Positions 40,105 through 47,500 of a stretch of 64,000 bases of DNA are shown here, in pieces. The stretch spans positions 41,268 to 105,267 of the forward strand of contig JAYWHX010000142.1 of NCBI GenBank assembly GCA_043777375.1. Direction: 5' to 3'. A model generated the notes under the pieces. It was not told where the DNA came from. It saw only the letters and a list, made by a program, of their open reading frames with translations, and made no database searches. Both the position numbers and the translations under genes were made by a program. Position 1 is the first letter of the stretch; each line of letters starts with the position of its first letter. The stretch is from TH-plancto1 sp043777375 (GTDB taxonomy: Bacteria; Planctomycetota; Planctomycetia; Planctomycetales; Planctomycetaceae).

Positions 40105-41384
40105 GACGGACCTCCACTGTCGGAGACCAGGTGACTCAGCAGCAGTGCCTCTGCATCGCGCAGCCAACCCGCTTGACGGACGGGATCATCCAGGTCGAAC
40201 GGCTGTTGGTCATCGCCGCTCATCAACAACTCGGCGTTCACCTTCGCGGCGAGGTCTTTCGTCTCGGAAAGTTCTCGGAGAGCATGCGGGCTGACGGTCA
40301 GCGCATGGACATCGCGGAGCAACTGGCCGATCAGATCCGAGCGCTCACGCAGGGCCTGCATGTCGAGAGGCGACTGAGTGTGGAACTTGATCTTCTCGAC
40401 CCACACATCGCTGAAGTCTCCAGCGAGTGACTGAATATTGGCGACGAGCTGCCGTTTCGAAGCGTCTTTGGCCAGCTTGGCGTGCACTGCACAGCGGCCC
40501 GTGAATTCGAGGCGGACAGCTGCGAGGCGTCCGTCCGCCGCTGCGACAATGTCTCGCAAATGACGGCGAGTCGCATCGAGCAAGGCGTCCTCGTCATCAT
40601 CGGGTTGCAAGGGGATTGTCTCACGAGACCAGCGGACGACATCTGTGTCGCGGAATTCGATGTCGCTCACCTCGCTGCCGCTGCTGAGCGTATTCACTGT
40701 GACCAGAACGCAGCCTTTGGCACCGATCTCGCGGGCGTGGCGCCCTTGCGTATTGCCCGAGTACACGACGTGGGGTCGCTCGTGCAGGATTTGGTAATCG
40801 TGGACATGACCGAGGGCCCAGTAATCGTAGCCCTTCGCGACTAATTCCTCGACCGAACACGGAGCGTACGCGGCATGAACCGAATTGCCTCCCGCGTTGG
40901 TGTGCAGTAGCCCGATGTTGAAACAGCCAGCGACCGGAGCGGGATAACTGGGGACGAGGTTCTCCGTCACTTCGCGTTTGGGATAGCTCATCCCATGGAG
41001 AGCTACCGGCAGTGTCGGATGCCTTTCCGTTTGCGGCTGTCGGTGATCGAACAGCGTGACGTTCTGGGGCCACGGAACGTGTCGAGTCATCTCTTCGCGT
41101 GAGTCATGGTTCCCGAGAATCAGGTAGACCGGAATCTGAGCTTGGTCGAGCCGTCGCAACTGAGCAGCTGCCTCGAGCGCGGCACGAAAGTCTTTCACGT
41201 CCGTGTCGAACAGATCCCCGGCGATGATCAGAAAATCAACAGCCTCAGAAAGGCACAGATCTACGACGCGATCAAACGCCTGGCGCGTGGCGATCCGCAG
41301 TCGCTCGACGGGAGCGCCGGGGTAGGACTCGAGCCCCCGCAAGGGGCTGTCGAGGTGGATGTCAGCGGCATGTACAAAACGCAT
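40101..41384 (-). CDS. metallophosphoesterase nuclease, YhaO/SbcD type
   Basis: A 427-aa calcineurin-like phosphoesterase. Motifs: HAADIHLDSP (D8, H10), IIAGDLFD near 55-62, LGNHDSREE near 88-96, and GHVHDYQ near 190, the Mre11-type set. The start is set at ATG 41384 (MRFVHAADIHL), the family's normal N-terminus; the frame opens at 41519 without supporting signals. Translationally coupled to the YhaN-like ATPase. The long C-terminal part with an Asp-rich tail resembles YhaO. Likely DNA repair, cytoplasmic. Confidence 0.9.
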   Translation of the reverse strand: MRFVHAADIHLDSPLRGLESYPGAPVERLRIATRQAFDRVVDLCLSEAVDFLIIAGDLFDTDVKDFRAALEAAAQLRRLDQAQIPVYLILGNHDSREEMTRHVPWPQNVTLFDHRQPQTERHPTLPVALHGMSYPKREVTENLVPSYPAPVAGCFNIGLLHTNAGGNSVHAAYAPCSVEELVAKGYDYWALGHVHDYQILHERPHVVYSGNTQGRHAREIGAKGCVLVTVNTLSSGSEVSDIEFRDTDVVRWSRETIPLQPDDDEDALLDATRRHLRDIVAAADGRLAAVRLEFTGRCAVHAKLAKDASKRQLVANIQSLAGDFSDVWVEKIKFHTQSPLDMQALRERSDLIGQLLRDVHALTVSPHALRELSETKDLAAKVNAELLMSGDDQQPFDLDDPVRQAGWLRDAEALLLSHLVSDSGGPS

Positions 41385-41530
41385 CGTGCCATGCCCGGTA
41401 GTCAGCGAGGACTGATCGAAAGAGGACATCACATGGTACGACCTGCATCTGGGGTCCAGCAAGTCGCTTCGGGTTGAGTTCGGCGATGGGGATACGAGTG
41501 TTAGAAAACGAGGAAGCAATCAGAAAGTTG

Positions 41531-41685
41531 ATCACGGAGGCAAGGAGGCACGGAAGCAAGCAGAAGGACAAGGCCAGTAAGACGCAGACAGGAATGTCTG
41601 CTCCACTCTCTGAACTGTGAGGTGGGACAGACATTCCTGTCTGTTCCTCTCTCCTCCATCTCTGTGCCTCCTTATTAAAACTCCG
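41531..41685. repeat. nested repeat: cacggaggc type enclosing cagacaggaatgtctg type
   Basis: The outer phrase 41531-41553 (atcacggaggcaaggaggca...) pairs imperfectly with 41661-41685. Inside lie cagacaggaatgtctg (41585-41600) and its inverse (41628-41643), the same pair as at 27715-27780. It fills the gap between the nuclease start (41384) and the esterase stop (41762), where no gene is seen. Confidence 0.75.
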
Positions 41686-41761
41686 CCTCGTATTCTGATG
41701 CGCACATGCTGTTATTGTGTTGCGAGTTCAGCGAGTGCGACCACTTGTCGTTTCAGCGAAT

Positions 41762-42781
41762 TCACCTCGGATTCGATCTCTTCTCAGCGTATTCCGCGAC
41801 ATCCTTCGCAGCCTGAGTCTCGATACCTGGCTTGTCGAGGAATCCGAGGTCTCGGAACCAGTCGATGTAGCGATCTTGCCAGGTGCCAAACGGGATGCCT
41901 TCGCGGGGGCTGATCGAGCCGCCGTGGGTGCCGCGACCGTAGATGTGCATCTCCAGATTCGGAACGCCGTGCTCCAGCATGGGGCGGAAATAATCATCGG
42001 CCCACAGCGCATGCACTCGATCACCCGAACCGGGGCAGACGAGGAAGCTGGGAGGCACGTTCGCGGGGATGGCGGTCTCGGGTGTCTTTGTGAAAGGGGT
42101 CGGTCCGGGGTAGACGATGCCGACATAATCGGGACGGGCTGAGATCATCGCGAGCGGGTCAGTGGGCTCGCTGTTGTTCTTATGGAACTCATCAAAGAAG
42201 AGAGCAGCCGGGGCAGCGAGTTCCGCTCCGGCGGAGAACCCCATGATGCCAATCTTGGCAGGGTCCAGGTTCCACTCAGCTGCGTGTGCCCGCACGACGC
42301 GGATAGCCTGAAACGCATCATTCACCGCATCGGTCGTTGGCTCATACCCATCGACCCGCAATCGATTCCGCAGCACGATCACCGAGATATTGTGTTTCGC
42401 GAAAATCGGCACCAGATCGTACCCCTCGGGCCCCACCCACAGAATCTTGTGACCGCCACCGGGAGCAATGATGATCGATGCGCCGTGGGCCGCACGGTCC
42501 TCGGCGAGATGGACCTCAATCGAGGGGTTGTGGATATTCAGCGTATTGAGCAGCTTGGTCGTATTCTGGCCCGTGGTGTTGTACTTCTCGGCCTCGTGAA
42601 GGCGATCGTGCTTGAGGAGCTTGGAGTCGGAGGCATACAGCGGAAGGACGATCCCGCCGGGCAACGCGGCCTCGGGAATGAACGCGCCATCCGCAGGCGT
42701 TCGTTCGGGAGCTGAAGGTTTGTCTGGGGCGCAGGCCATTGATGTGGCACACAGGCAGAGAACGACGAGGAGCGACTTCAT
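41762..42781 (-). CDS. secreted alpha/beta-hydrolase (acetyl esterase-like)
   Basis: A 339-aa exported hydrolase. Signal peptide MKSLLVVLCLCATSMACAPDK; the Cys could be lipidated but the preceding residues are not a standard lipobox. Oxyanion-type GGGH (about residue 110), nucleophile elbow GFSAGAE near 183, an Asp candidate in GDRVHALWADD near 268 and the catalytic His in GRGTHGGS near 300 fit the BD-FAE/dienelactone-hydrolase-related esterases that deacetylate plant polysaccharides. The exact substrate is unknown. Followed 90 bases later by the PP2C fusion stop; same strand but no overlap. Confidence 0.85.
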   Translation of the reverse strand: MKSLLVVLCLCATSMACAPDKPSAPERTPADGAFIPEAALPGGIVLPLYASDSKLLKHDRLHEAEKYNTTGQNTTKLLNTLNIHNPSIEVHLAEDRAAHGASIIIAPGGGHKILWVGPEGYDLVPIFAKHNISVIVLRNRLRVDGYEPTTDAVNDAFQAIRVVRAHAAEWNLDPAKIGIMGFSAGAELAAPAALFFDEFHKNNSEPTDPLAMISARPDYVGIVYPGPTPFTKTPETAIPANVPPSFLVCPGSGDRVHALWADDYFRPMLEHGVPNLEMHIYGRGTHGGSISPREGIPFGTWQDRYIDWFRDLGFLDKPGIETQAAKDVAEYAEKRSNPR

Positions 42782-42875
42782 GGGAGAGTCCAGATTGTGA
42801 TTGAAGAATCAGAGATTATCTGGTGTATGGCCGTGACCGGAGTCCGTCAATGATGGGCCGAATCCGATTGCGTTC

Positions 42876-44138
42876 TCACAAAATCTCAAGCACAAGCGCC
42901 GTCGTATTGTCCCGACCCGATTCATCCACGGCGGCGCGGACGAGCCGCTGGGCCGGGTTCAGGACTTTCAGAGTTTCGGGCGGGTCGTTGAGCAACTCCT
43001 CAATCCCCCGGTCCCACAGCCCGTCGACCACGCCGTCGCTGCAGATCAGCAACCGGTCGCCGCGTTCGCAGCTGAGTTCACCAATGTGCGGTTTCACGAA
43101 TTGATTGCCTGCGCCAAGTGACTGAGCCAGCACGCTCCGGCGGGGGTGGTTGCGGGCCTCGCGCTCGTTGATGTCGCCCTTGCGTTTCAGCCAGCCGACG
43201 TAAGTGTGATCGTCTGTGATCTGGGTCATGCCGCCGCTCTTGGGGAGATAATAAATCCGGCTATCACCGATGTGGCCGAAATAAAACCAACCCTGAACAT
43301 ACCAGACCATGCTGAGTGTCGCCCCCATGTTCCTCGCCCCGTCGTAGCTCTCGCCGAGTTGGGTCAGCTGGCGATGGATGCCCTGAAACAGGTCTTCAAT
43401 ACACTCATGGATGCCGAACCGGGTCTGCCCAGTCGAGAGTGAAAAACGCCGCGACAAAAGCCGCGTGATGTTGTCGATGGCGAAACGGCTGGCGAACTCG
43501 CCCGACTTTTCGCCCCCCATGCCGTCGCTGACTGCGTAGACGAAATCGAAGTCACCAATGTGGACCTCGCCCATGCGGGGGAGATAATTAAACTCCTCGG
43601 TGTTAAACGCCATCGTCACGAACTGGTCCTCGTTATTCGTGCGATACCTACCGACATCGGTCGCAGCTGACCATTTGATCTTGAGCGTCGACGAGTCCGC
43701 CTGGAACGCATCCGCGGCGTGTGCTGCAGCTTCGAAATCGGGCTGAGTGAGCGAGACGGCATCGGGTTCGAGAATTGTTGCGAACTCAAAGTCGATCAGG
43801 CAAAATCGCCCATCGCTGGCCCTGTAAGTGATGTTGCGGAGAAAGGCATCTTCGTGCCGCACGCCAAACGCCTCTAACTCCGCGAATAGTTCCTTGACGC
43901 GATCATCCCCCATGCGCTCCACGCGGGCCCCGCAGTTACTGGTCACCAGTTCCAGATTCTCGCGATCAAACCCCAGCACGCGCGGGACAAATCCACATTC
44001 CCGTCGCTCCAGGTACTGCAATACCTTCAGCTCGTTCTCGAAACGCTCTGCGGCCTTGTCCGCGCGAAAAAATTTATGAACGCGACCGTCGTAACCGATT
44101 TTCACGAGAGCGCGGGCGGTGTTCTTGGCTTCCTGCAT
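42876..44138 (-). CDS. kinase-like domain fused to PP2C phosphatase
   Basis: A 420-aa cytoplasmic protein. Residues 1-145 resemble a minimal aminoglycoside-kinase/Ser-Thr kinase fold: KFF near 22-24, HED at 95-97 in the catalytic-loop position with N102 nearby, and DFE at 116-118 in place of DFG. Residues 155-420 are a PP2C phosphatase: RxxNNED (164-171), DGMGG (205-209), GDSRIYYL and GRDNT near the C-terminus, all metal-binding acids present. Start ATG 44138 has AAGGA eight bases upstream. Opposing activities on one chain suggest a self-contained phosphorylation switch; the substrate is unknown. Confidence 0.85.
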   Translation of the reverse strand: MQEAKNTARALVKIGYDGRVHKFFRADKAAERFENELKVLQYLERRECGFVPRVLGFDRENLELVTSNCGARVERMGDDRVKELFAELEAFGVRHEDAFLRNITYRASDGRFCLIDFEFATILEPDAVSLTQPDFEAAAHAADAFQADSSTLKIKWSAATDVGRYRTNNEDQFVTMAFNTEEFNYLPRMGEVHIGDFDFVYAVSDGMGGEKSGEFASRFAIDNITRLLSRRFSLSTGQTRFGIHECIEDLFQGIHRQLTQLGESYDGARNMGATLSMVWYVQGWFYFGHIGDSRIYYLPKSGGMTQITDDHTYVGWLKRKGDINEREARNHPRRSVLAQSLGAGNQFVKPHIGELSCERGDRLLICSDGVVDGLWDRGIEELLNDPPETLKVLNPAQRLVRAAVDESGRDNTTALVLEIL

Positions 44139-44413
44139 GGGTTCAATCCTTCGAAGTTCTGGCATTCAGAACCCAGAGTTTACCCGACACAATCAACTTG
44201 CGTCGAACCCGAGTGAGAGGAAGCGGCTGCGTACGCAACAGTCCAGAAGCCAAGGAGATTCGCGATAAAGACGCGTCATGTGAATTTTCCAAAATGACCT
44301 GCCAAGGTCATGCGGGCCGTGTTGCCCAGCGATATTGTGAACTCATCATGAAACGACTGGGTGATGGCCCACTCCTCAGTCGAATCCACCCTGTGGGCCT
44401 CGGAGATCATGAC

Positions 44414-44791
44414 ATGAGCGACAACATCCTACGCTTAGTGAATCCAAAACCCAGTGATGCTTGCCACGTCCTTCCACGCACGGTGGACCACACCACGGCC
44501 AGTGCTGACGTCTTTCCCGGGATCGTCACAGGGACCTTCATCCTGGTGGTCTCCGGGAAGAAGCCGTACTTGAACATGCAAGTTCAACTCGTCCCACTGA
44601 CCTATGTTCAGCAGCCAGATTACTGGGGGATCGAAGTGATCGGCTGTATTCCAGGGATCGGCCTGCCCACGATCGGTGCGTACAGCCAACCGCTACAACT
44701 TGATGGCGTTATCGGGAAGAAAGGCATCGAAGTGATCTGGTCGGACGGGACCGAGAAAATCGGTATTCCGCTCATCATCAAGTCGAAGTGA
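44414..44791 (+). CDS. small protein of unknown function
   Basis: A 125-aa protein, starting at ATG 44414 (MSDNILRLVNPKPSDACHVLPRTVDHTTASADVFPG) with CGGAG eight bases upstream; the frame is open from 44198 without other signals. It is beta-rich with many short hydrophobic strands (GTFILVVSGKKPYLNMQVQLVPL), and has no signal peptide. It is not recognised. It converges on apbE 26 bases away; a 10-bp hairpin at 44841-44866 inside the apbE end may serve as its terminator. Confidence 0.65.
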   Translation: MSDNILRLVNPKPSDACHVLPRTVDHTTASADVFPGIVTGTFILVVSGKKPYLNMQVQLVPLTYVQQPDYWGIEVIGCIPGIGLPTIGAYSQPLQLDGVIGKKGIEVIWSDGTEKIGIPLIIKSK

Positions 44792-44817
44792 ATGACGACC
44801 AAATGGGATGACTGCAG

Positions 44818-45963
44818 TTACCCCTCCACAGCCACGTCATCCCCGAAGAACAAATCTTCTTCGGGGATATTGAGGATCAGCGGAGTCAGCGTGCGTCCCT
44901 CCTTGAGCGGAGGAACGAGGATGGCACCGATCTCGGGATGCTGGCGGCAATAGGCAGCTGCGGGTTCGAGGCCCATGACGTAGAAGGCGGTGGAAAGAGC
45001 GTCGGCTTCAGTCGCGGTTGGGGCTGTAACGGTGACGGAGAGCATGCCCTCGACGGGCCAACCGGTGCGAGGGTTAAGAATATGGCCATAGCGCTGGCCC
45101 TGATGGCGGAAGAACTGGACGTTCGAGCCACTCGTCGCGAGGGCGCGGTCCTTGAGTAGTAGTGTGGCGTAATTGCGATCGGGAAAGAGAGGGTTGCGAA
45201 GCCCGACGGGCCAGCCGTTGTGACCGTTATGCTGGCCAGTGGCTCGCAGACTGCTGAAGCCACCGTGGACCAGAAAGTGACTCAGTGATTGAGACAGGAG
45301 GTAATCCGTGACGCGGTCAATGGCGTACCCCTTGCCGATGGCTCCCAGGTCGATCTCGACACCTGGGGATTGGACCTGGATCGTCGAGTCGGCGGGGTTG
45401 AGTTCGATCAGCTGTGAAATGCCACTTCCGGGCTGCTCCTTTGTCGCCTTTTTCTCCGAAAAAGGATGTCTTTTTTCGGGGAAAAAGGCGACAGAATTCC
45501 GACCGAGAGCTTGGTCAATCTCAGCTTGCGAGGGAATCCGCCCGACTTGGCGGCACTCGCGCCACAGACGAATCACTGGTCCCGAGGTCGGGTCGAAGGC
45601 TCCGTCTGTGGCTACGGAGAACTGCTGACACTGGATCAGCAGAGCGATCACCTCGGACGGAAGTTCCCGCAACTCGCCGGGCGCGAGCGTCTTCAAGAGC
45701 GAGATCGGCGAGTCGTCACGATAGATGGACAACAGCTGTTCGATGGGATGCACGAGGTCAAGGGCATCGCTGGCGGCCATGACCTGTTCGGGAGGACCCG
45801 GGTTGAGGACCACCGACCACGGGCAGGCCATCGCCCGCGTTTCAAGACGGACGGTCGCCCCAGCGCTCGGCGCGACACGCTCTTCCTCCGGAGCAGTCCG
45901 GTCGGCCAGCCGCAGCAAGGCTCGCCCAGCCAGAAAGTCACGTCGAGTATCCTGTCCGGACAT
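44818..45963 (-). CDS. apbE: FAD:protein FMN transferase ApbE, with repeat-derived insert
   Basis: Periplasmic flavin transferase (381 aa) that attaches FMN to Thr residues of target flavoproteins such as Nqr/Rnf subunits. Start ATG 45963 gives MSGQDTRRDFLAGRALLRLADR, a twin-arginine-like N-terminus, with AGGA upstream. Family motifs: MACPWSVVL near 45-53, YRDDSPISLLK, FDPTSGPVIRLWRE near 120-135, VEIDLGAIGKGYAIDRV near 200, HGGFSSLRATG, and TGWPVEG with TATEADALSTAFYVMG. Residues 157-174 (SVAFFPEKRHPFSEKKAT) are an insert coded by a 52-bp palindrome, placed just before IELNPADSTI in a loop, so the fold should survive. No obvious target gene adjacent. Confidence 0.92.
   Translation of the reverse strand: MSGQDTRRDFLAGRALLRLADRTAPEEERVAPSAGATVRLETRAMACPWSVVLNPGPPEQVMAASDALDLVHPIEQLLSIYRDDSPISLLKTLAPGELRELPSEVIALLIQCQQFSVATDGAFDPTSGPVIRLWRECRQVGRIPSQAEIDQALGRNSVAFFPEKRHPFSEKKATKEQPGSGISQLIELNPADSTIQVQSPGVEIDLGAIGKGYAIDRVTDYLLSQSLSHFLVHGGFSSLRATGQHNGHNGWPVGLRNPLFPDRNYATLLLKDRALATSGSNVQFFRHQGQRYGHILNPRTGWPVEGMLSVTVTAPTATEADALSTAFYVMGLEPAAAYCRQHPEIGAILVPPLKEGRTLTPLILNIPEEDLFFGDDVAVEG
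44841..44866. repeat. hairpin in the 3' end of apbE
   Basis: Perfect 10-bp arms ccccgaagaa / ttcttcgggg with a 6-nt loop inside the last 20 codons of apbE, 50 bases after the stop of the convergent small gene. Confidence 0.55.
45442..45493. repeat. 52-bp palindrome inside apbE (family A, copy 2)
   Basis: TGTCGCC...GGCGACA, same length as the glpD copy and nearly identical in sequence; only a few substitutions and the same reading frame in the host gene. Confidence 0.88.
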
Positions 45964-46062
45964 GGGTGGATTCCTGTAAGGGGCGGGTTGTCCGCATGCG
46001 GAACGTCGACTCGCTCCGGGCGCTGACATTACCGGCACGTTGCATGGGGGGAAGCCTGCTGC

Positions 46063-46455
46063 TCACTGGACAAGTGCAACATGCGAATAGCCCAGGATTT
46101 TGGAATCTACGGTGAGGCGTTCTGCCCCCAGTATTCGTGATGTCGCGACGATCATCTGATCAGCAGGGTCAGCATGGAAGCCACTTGGCAACTGTGTCGA
46201 ATCGACAATGATCTCCGGAGTGAGTGGGAGCAGCGTGACACGTGGATAACTTAGGGCTGCTGAAATCCATTCGCCCACGGGACGGTTCAAGGTGAGGCGT
46301 CCCTTCTCGACCAATTTGGCAACTTCCCAGCAGGAGATGATGCTCACCCCCAAGCCAGCCGCCTCATGCTGTTTGATGGACTGGAAAAGTCGGGGACTCA
46401 GTTGTGCAGACGCGCTGACGAGCCAAACCCAAATGTGAGTGCCGAGATCTATCAA
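46063..46455 (-). CDS. vapC: PIN-domain toxin, VapC-like
   Basis: Probable toxin of a VapBC pair (130 aa), a PIN-fold RNase. Acidic residues seen: E44 (SCWEVAKLVEKGRL), D96 and D99 (HADPADQMIVATS), D117. The N-terminal position that is normally Asp in LDTH reads Gly5 (MIDLGTHIW), with an Asp two residues earlier, so the active site may be altered. I choose a TTG start at 46455: it overlaps the antitoxin stop as TTGA and has GGGAGG seven bases upstream; a GTG at 46470 is the alternative. The frame is otherwise full length. Confidence 0.82.
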   Translation of the reverse strand: MIDLGTHIWVWLVSASAQLSPRLFQSIKQHEAAGLGVSIISCWEVAKLVEKGRLTLNRPVGEWISAALSYPRVTLLPLTPEIIVDSTQLPSGFHADPADQMIVATSRILGAERLTVDSKILGYSHVALVQ

Positions 46456-46682
46456 CGGCTCGCCTCCCACTCTTCAGCGGGAGCCGCCGGCTCAAACGGG
46501 TCGTCATAGCGAAGGACCGAGCCGACAAGCGATCCGGTTTGTGGCTCTGATTCGTTGGAATTCAAATCGACGAGACCACTCGACAAGACGATGATCTCGC
46601 CCCGTTGTCCCATCAGCGGACGAAGCTGGGGCAGGTAGAGTGTCTCGGATTCCAAAGTCTGTGTGACTCGAATGGCTTGCAT
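46452..46682 (-). CDS. vapB: VapB-like antitoxin
   Basis: A 76-aa acidic protein directly upstream of and overlapping the PIN-domain gene. N-terminus MQAIRVTQTLESETLYLPQLRPLMGQRGEIIVL could form a short beta-type DNA-binding segment; the C-terminal half is acidic and probably wraps the toxin (PFEPAAPAEEWEASR). GGGGAGA lies four bases before the ATG. The assignment rests on position and size more than on sequence. Confidence 0.72.
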   Translation of the reverse strand: MQAIRVTQTLESETLYLPQLRPLMGQRGEIIVLSSGLVDLNSNESEPQTGSLVGSVLRYDDPFEPAAPAEEWEASR

Positions 46683-46933
46683 CTTGTCTCCCCTGTCTAC
46701 TTGTCAATGAGGAACGAATTGAGTCTAACACAGACTCTGAGATTGCAAACTACTGTTCTTGCCTCCGTCCGGTTGGAACAAGGCGATAGCAACACTCGTC
46801 AGGGTTTGCATGCATCTTGAGTTCAGAGATATCGCGTGGCAGCCTCGGCCATCGGTCCCGCGACGCACAAAGATGCCCATCGTATACATCGAGTGCCCAT
46901 CCTACTGCGAGAAAGGCACCGTCAAACAACAAG

Positions 46934-46985
46934 TGTCGCCTTTCACTCCGCGAAAGAGCGATCTTTCGCGGAGTGAAAGGAGACT
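46934..46985. repeat. 52-bp palindrome, intergenic (family A, copy 3)
   Basis: TGTCGCC...GGAGACT with ctccgcgaaagagcgatctttcgcggag at the centre (arms read cgcgaaaga / tctttcgcg). It lies in the gap 46683-47119 between vapB and a small membrane-protein gene; nothing else is seen in the gap. Preceded by accgtcaaac..caag, a flank shared with the copy at 49370. Confidence 0.85.
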
Positions 46986-47119
46986 ATGACAGCGACTTAT
47001 TGTTAGACGGCTCCATAGTGCCTCGCGGCGGCAGTGTCAGCTGGGTAGCTCATAGCTCAACCAGAACTCTATGATAATCTGGTCAAAAAGTTCGTCATAC
47101 CTCAAGTGGAAGCCATGCG

Positions 47120-47500
47120 ATGCCAGATGTCGACAGTGTTCGAGATTCCAAGTCGGTAATCGGACAACCACCATTAAAGAGAGGATTGCGGCGCTGGTTC
47201 GTCTGGGCATGCTTGCTGCTGTTCATCGGTCAGCTCGCCTTGGGTAGAGTGCCCGTGGCGAGTGGACCGGCTTCCAAGCCTGGCATCCGTTTCGTTCCTT
47301 TGTGGGCGTTTTACCGTGACGAGTTGGGAAAGGGAGGGACTCGTACACTGGGGCTTGCTGGGCTTCCTTCAATGCCATCAACTCTCCTTGAACACACACT
47401 GATCTCAGCGTCAGGAGGAGCCTTTGCTTTGGCAATTGCGTGGATCGTCCGGAAGCTCAAAGCTCCGGGCGCTGACGCTTCCCAACCGGTGCCGCGCTAA
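47120..47500 (+). CDS. small membrane protein of unknown function
   Basis: A 126-aa protein with two hydrophobic segments, about residues 27-43 (WFVWACLLLFIGQLALG) and 96-110 (ISASGGAFALAIAWIV). No family recognised. The stop overlaps the stop of the convergent fhcA gene by four bases (CTAA). The region upstream has a palindromic repeat. The gene is called because the frame is full and has plausible membrane topology; support is moderate. Confidence 0.5.
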   Translation: MPDVDSVRDSKSVIGQPPLKRGLRRWFVWACLLLFIGQLALGRVPVASGPASKPGIRFVPLWAFYRDELGKGGTRTLGLAGLPSMPSTLLEHTLISASGGAFALAIAWIVRKLKAPGADASQPVPR

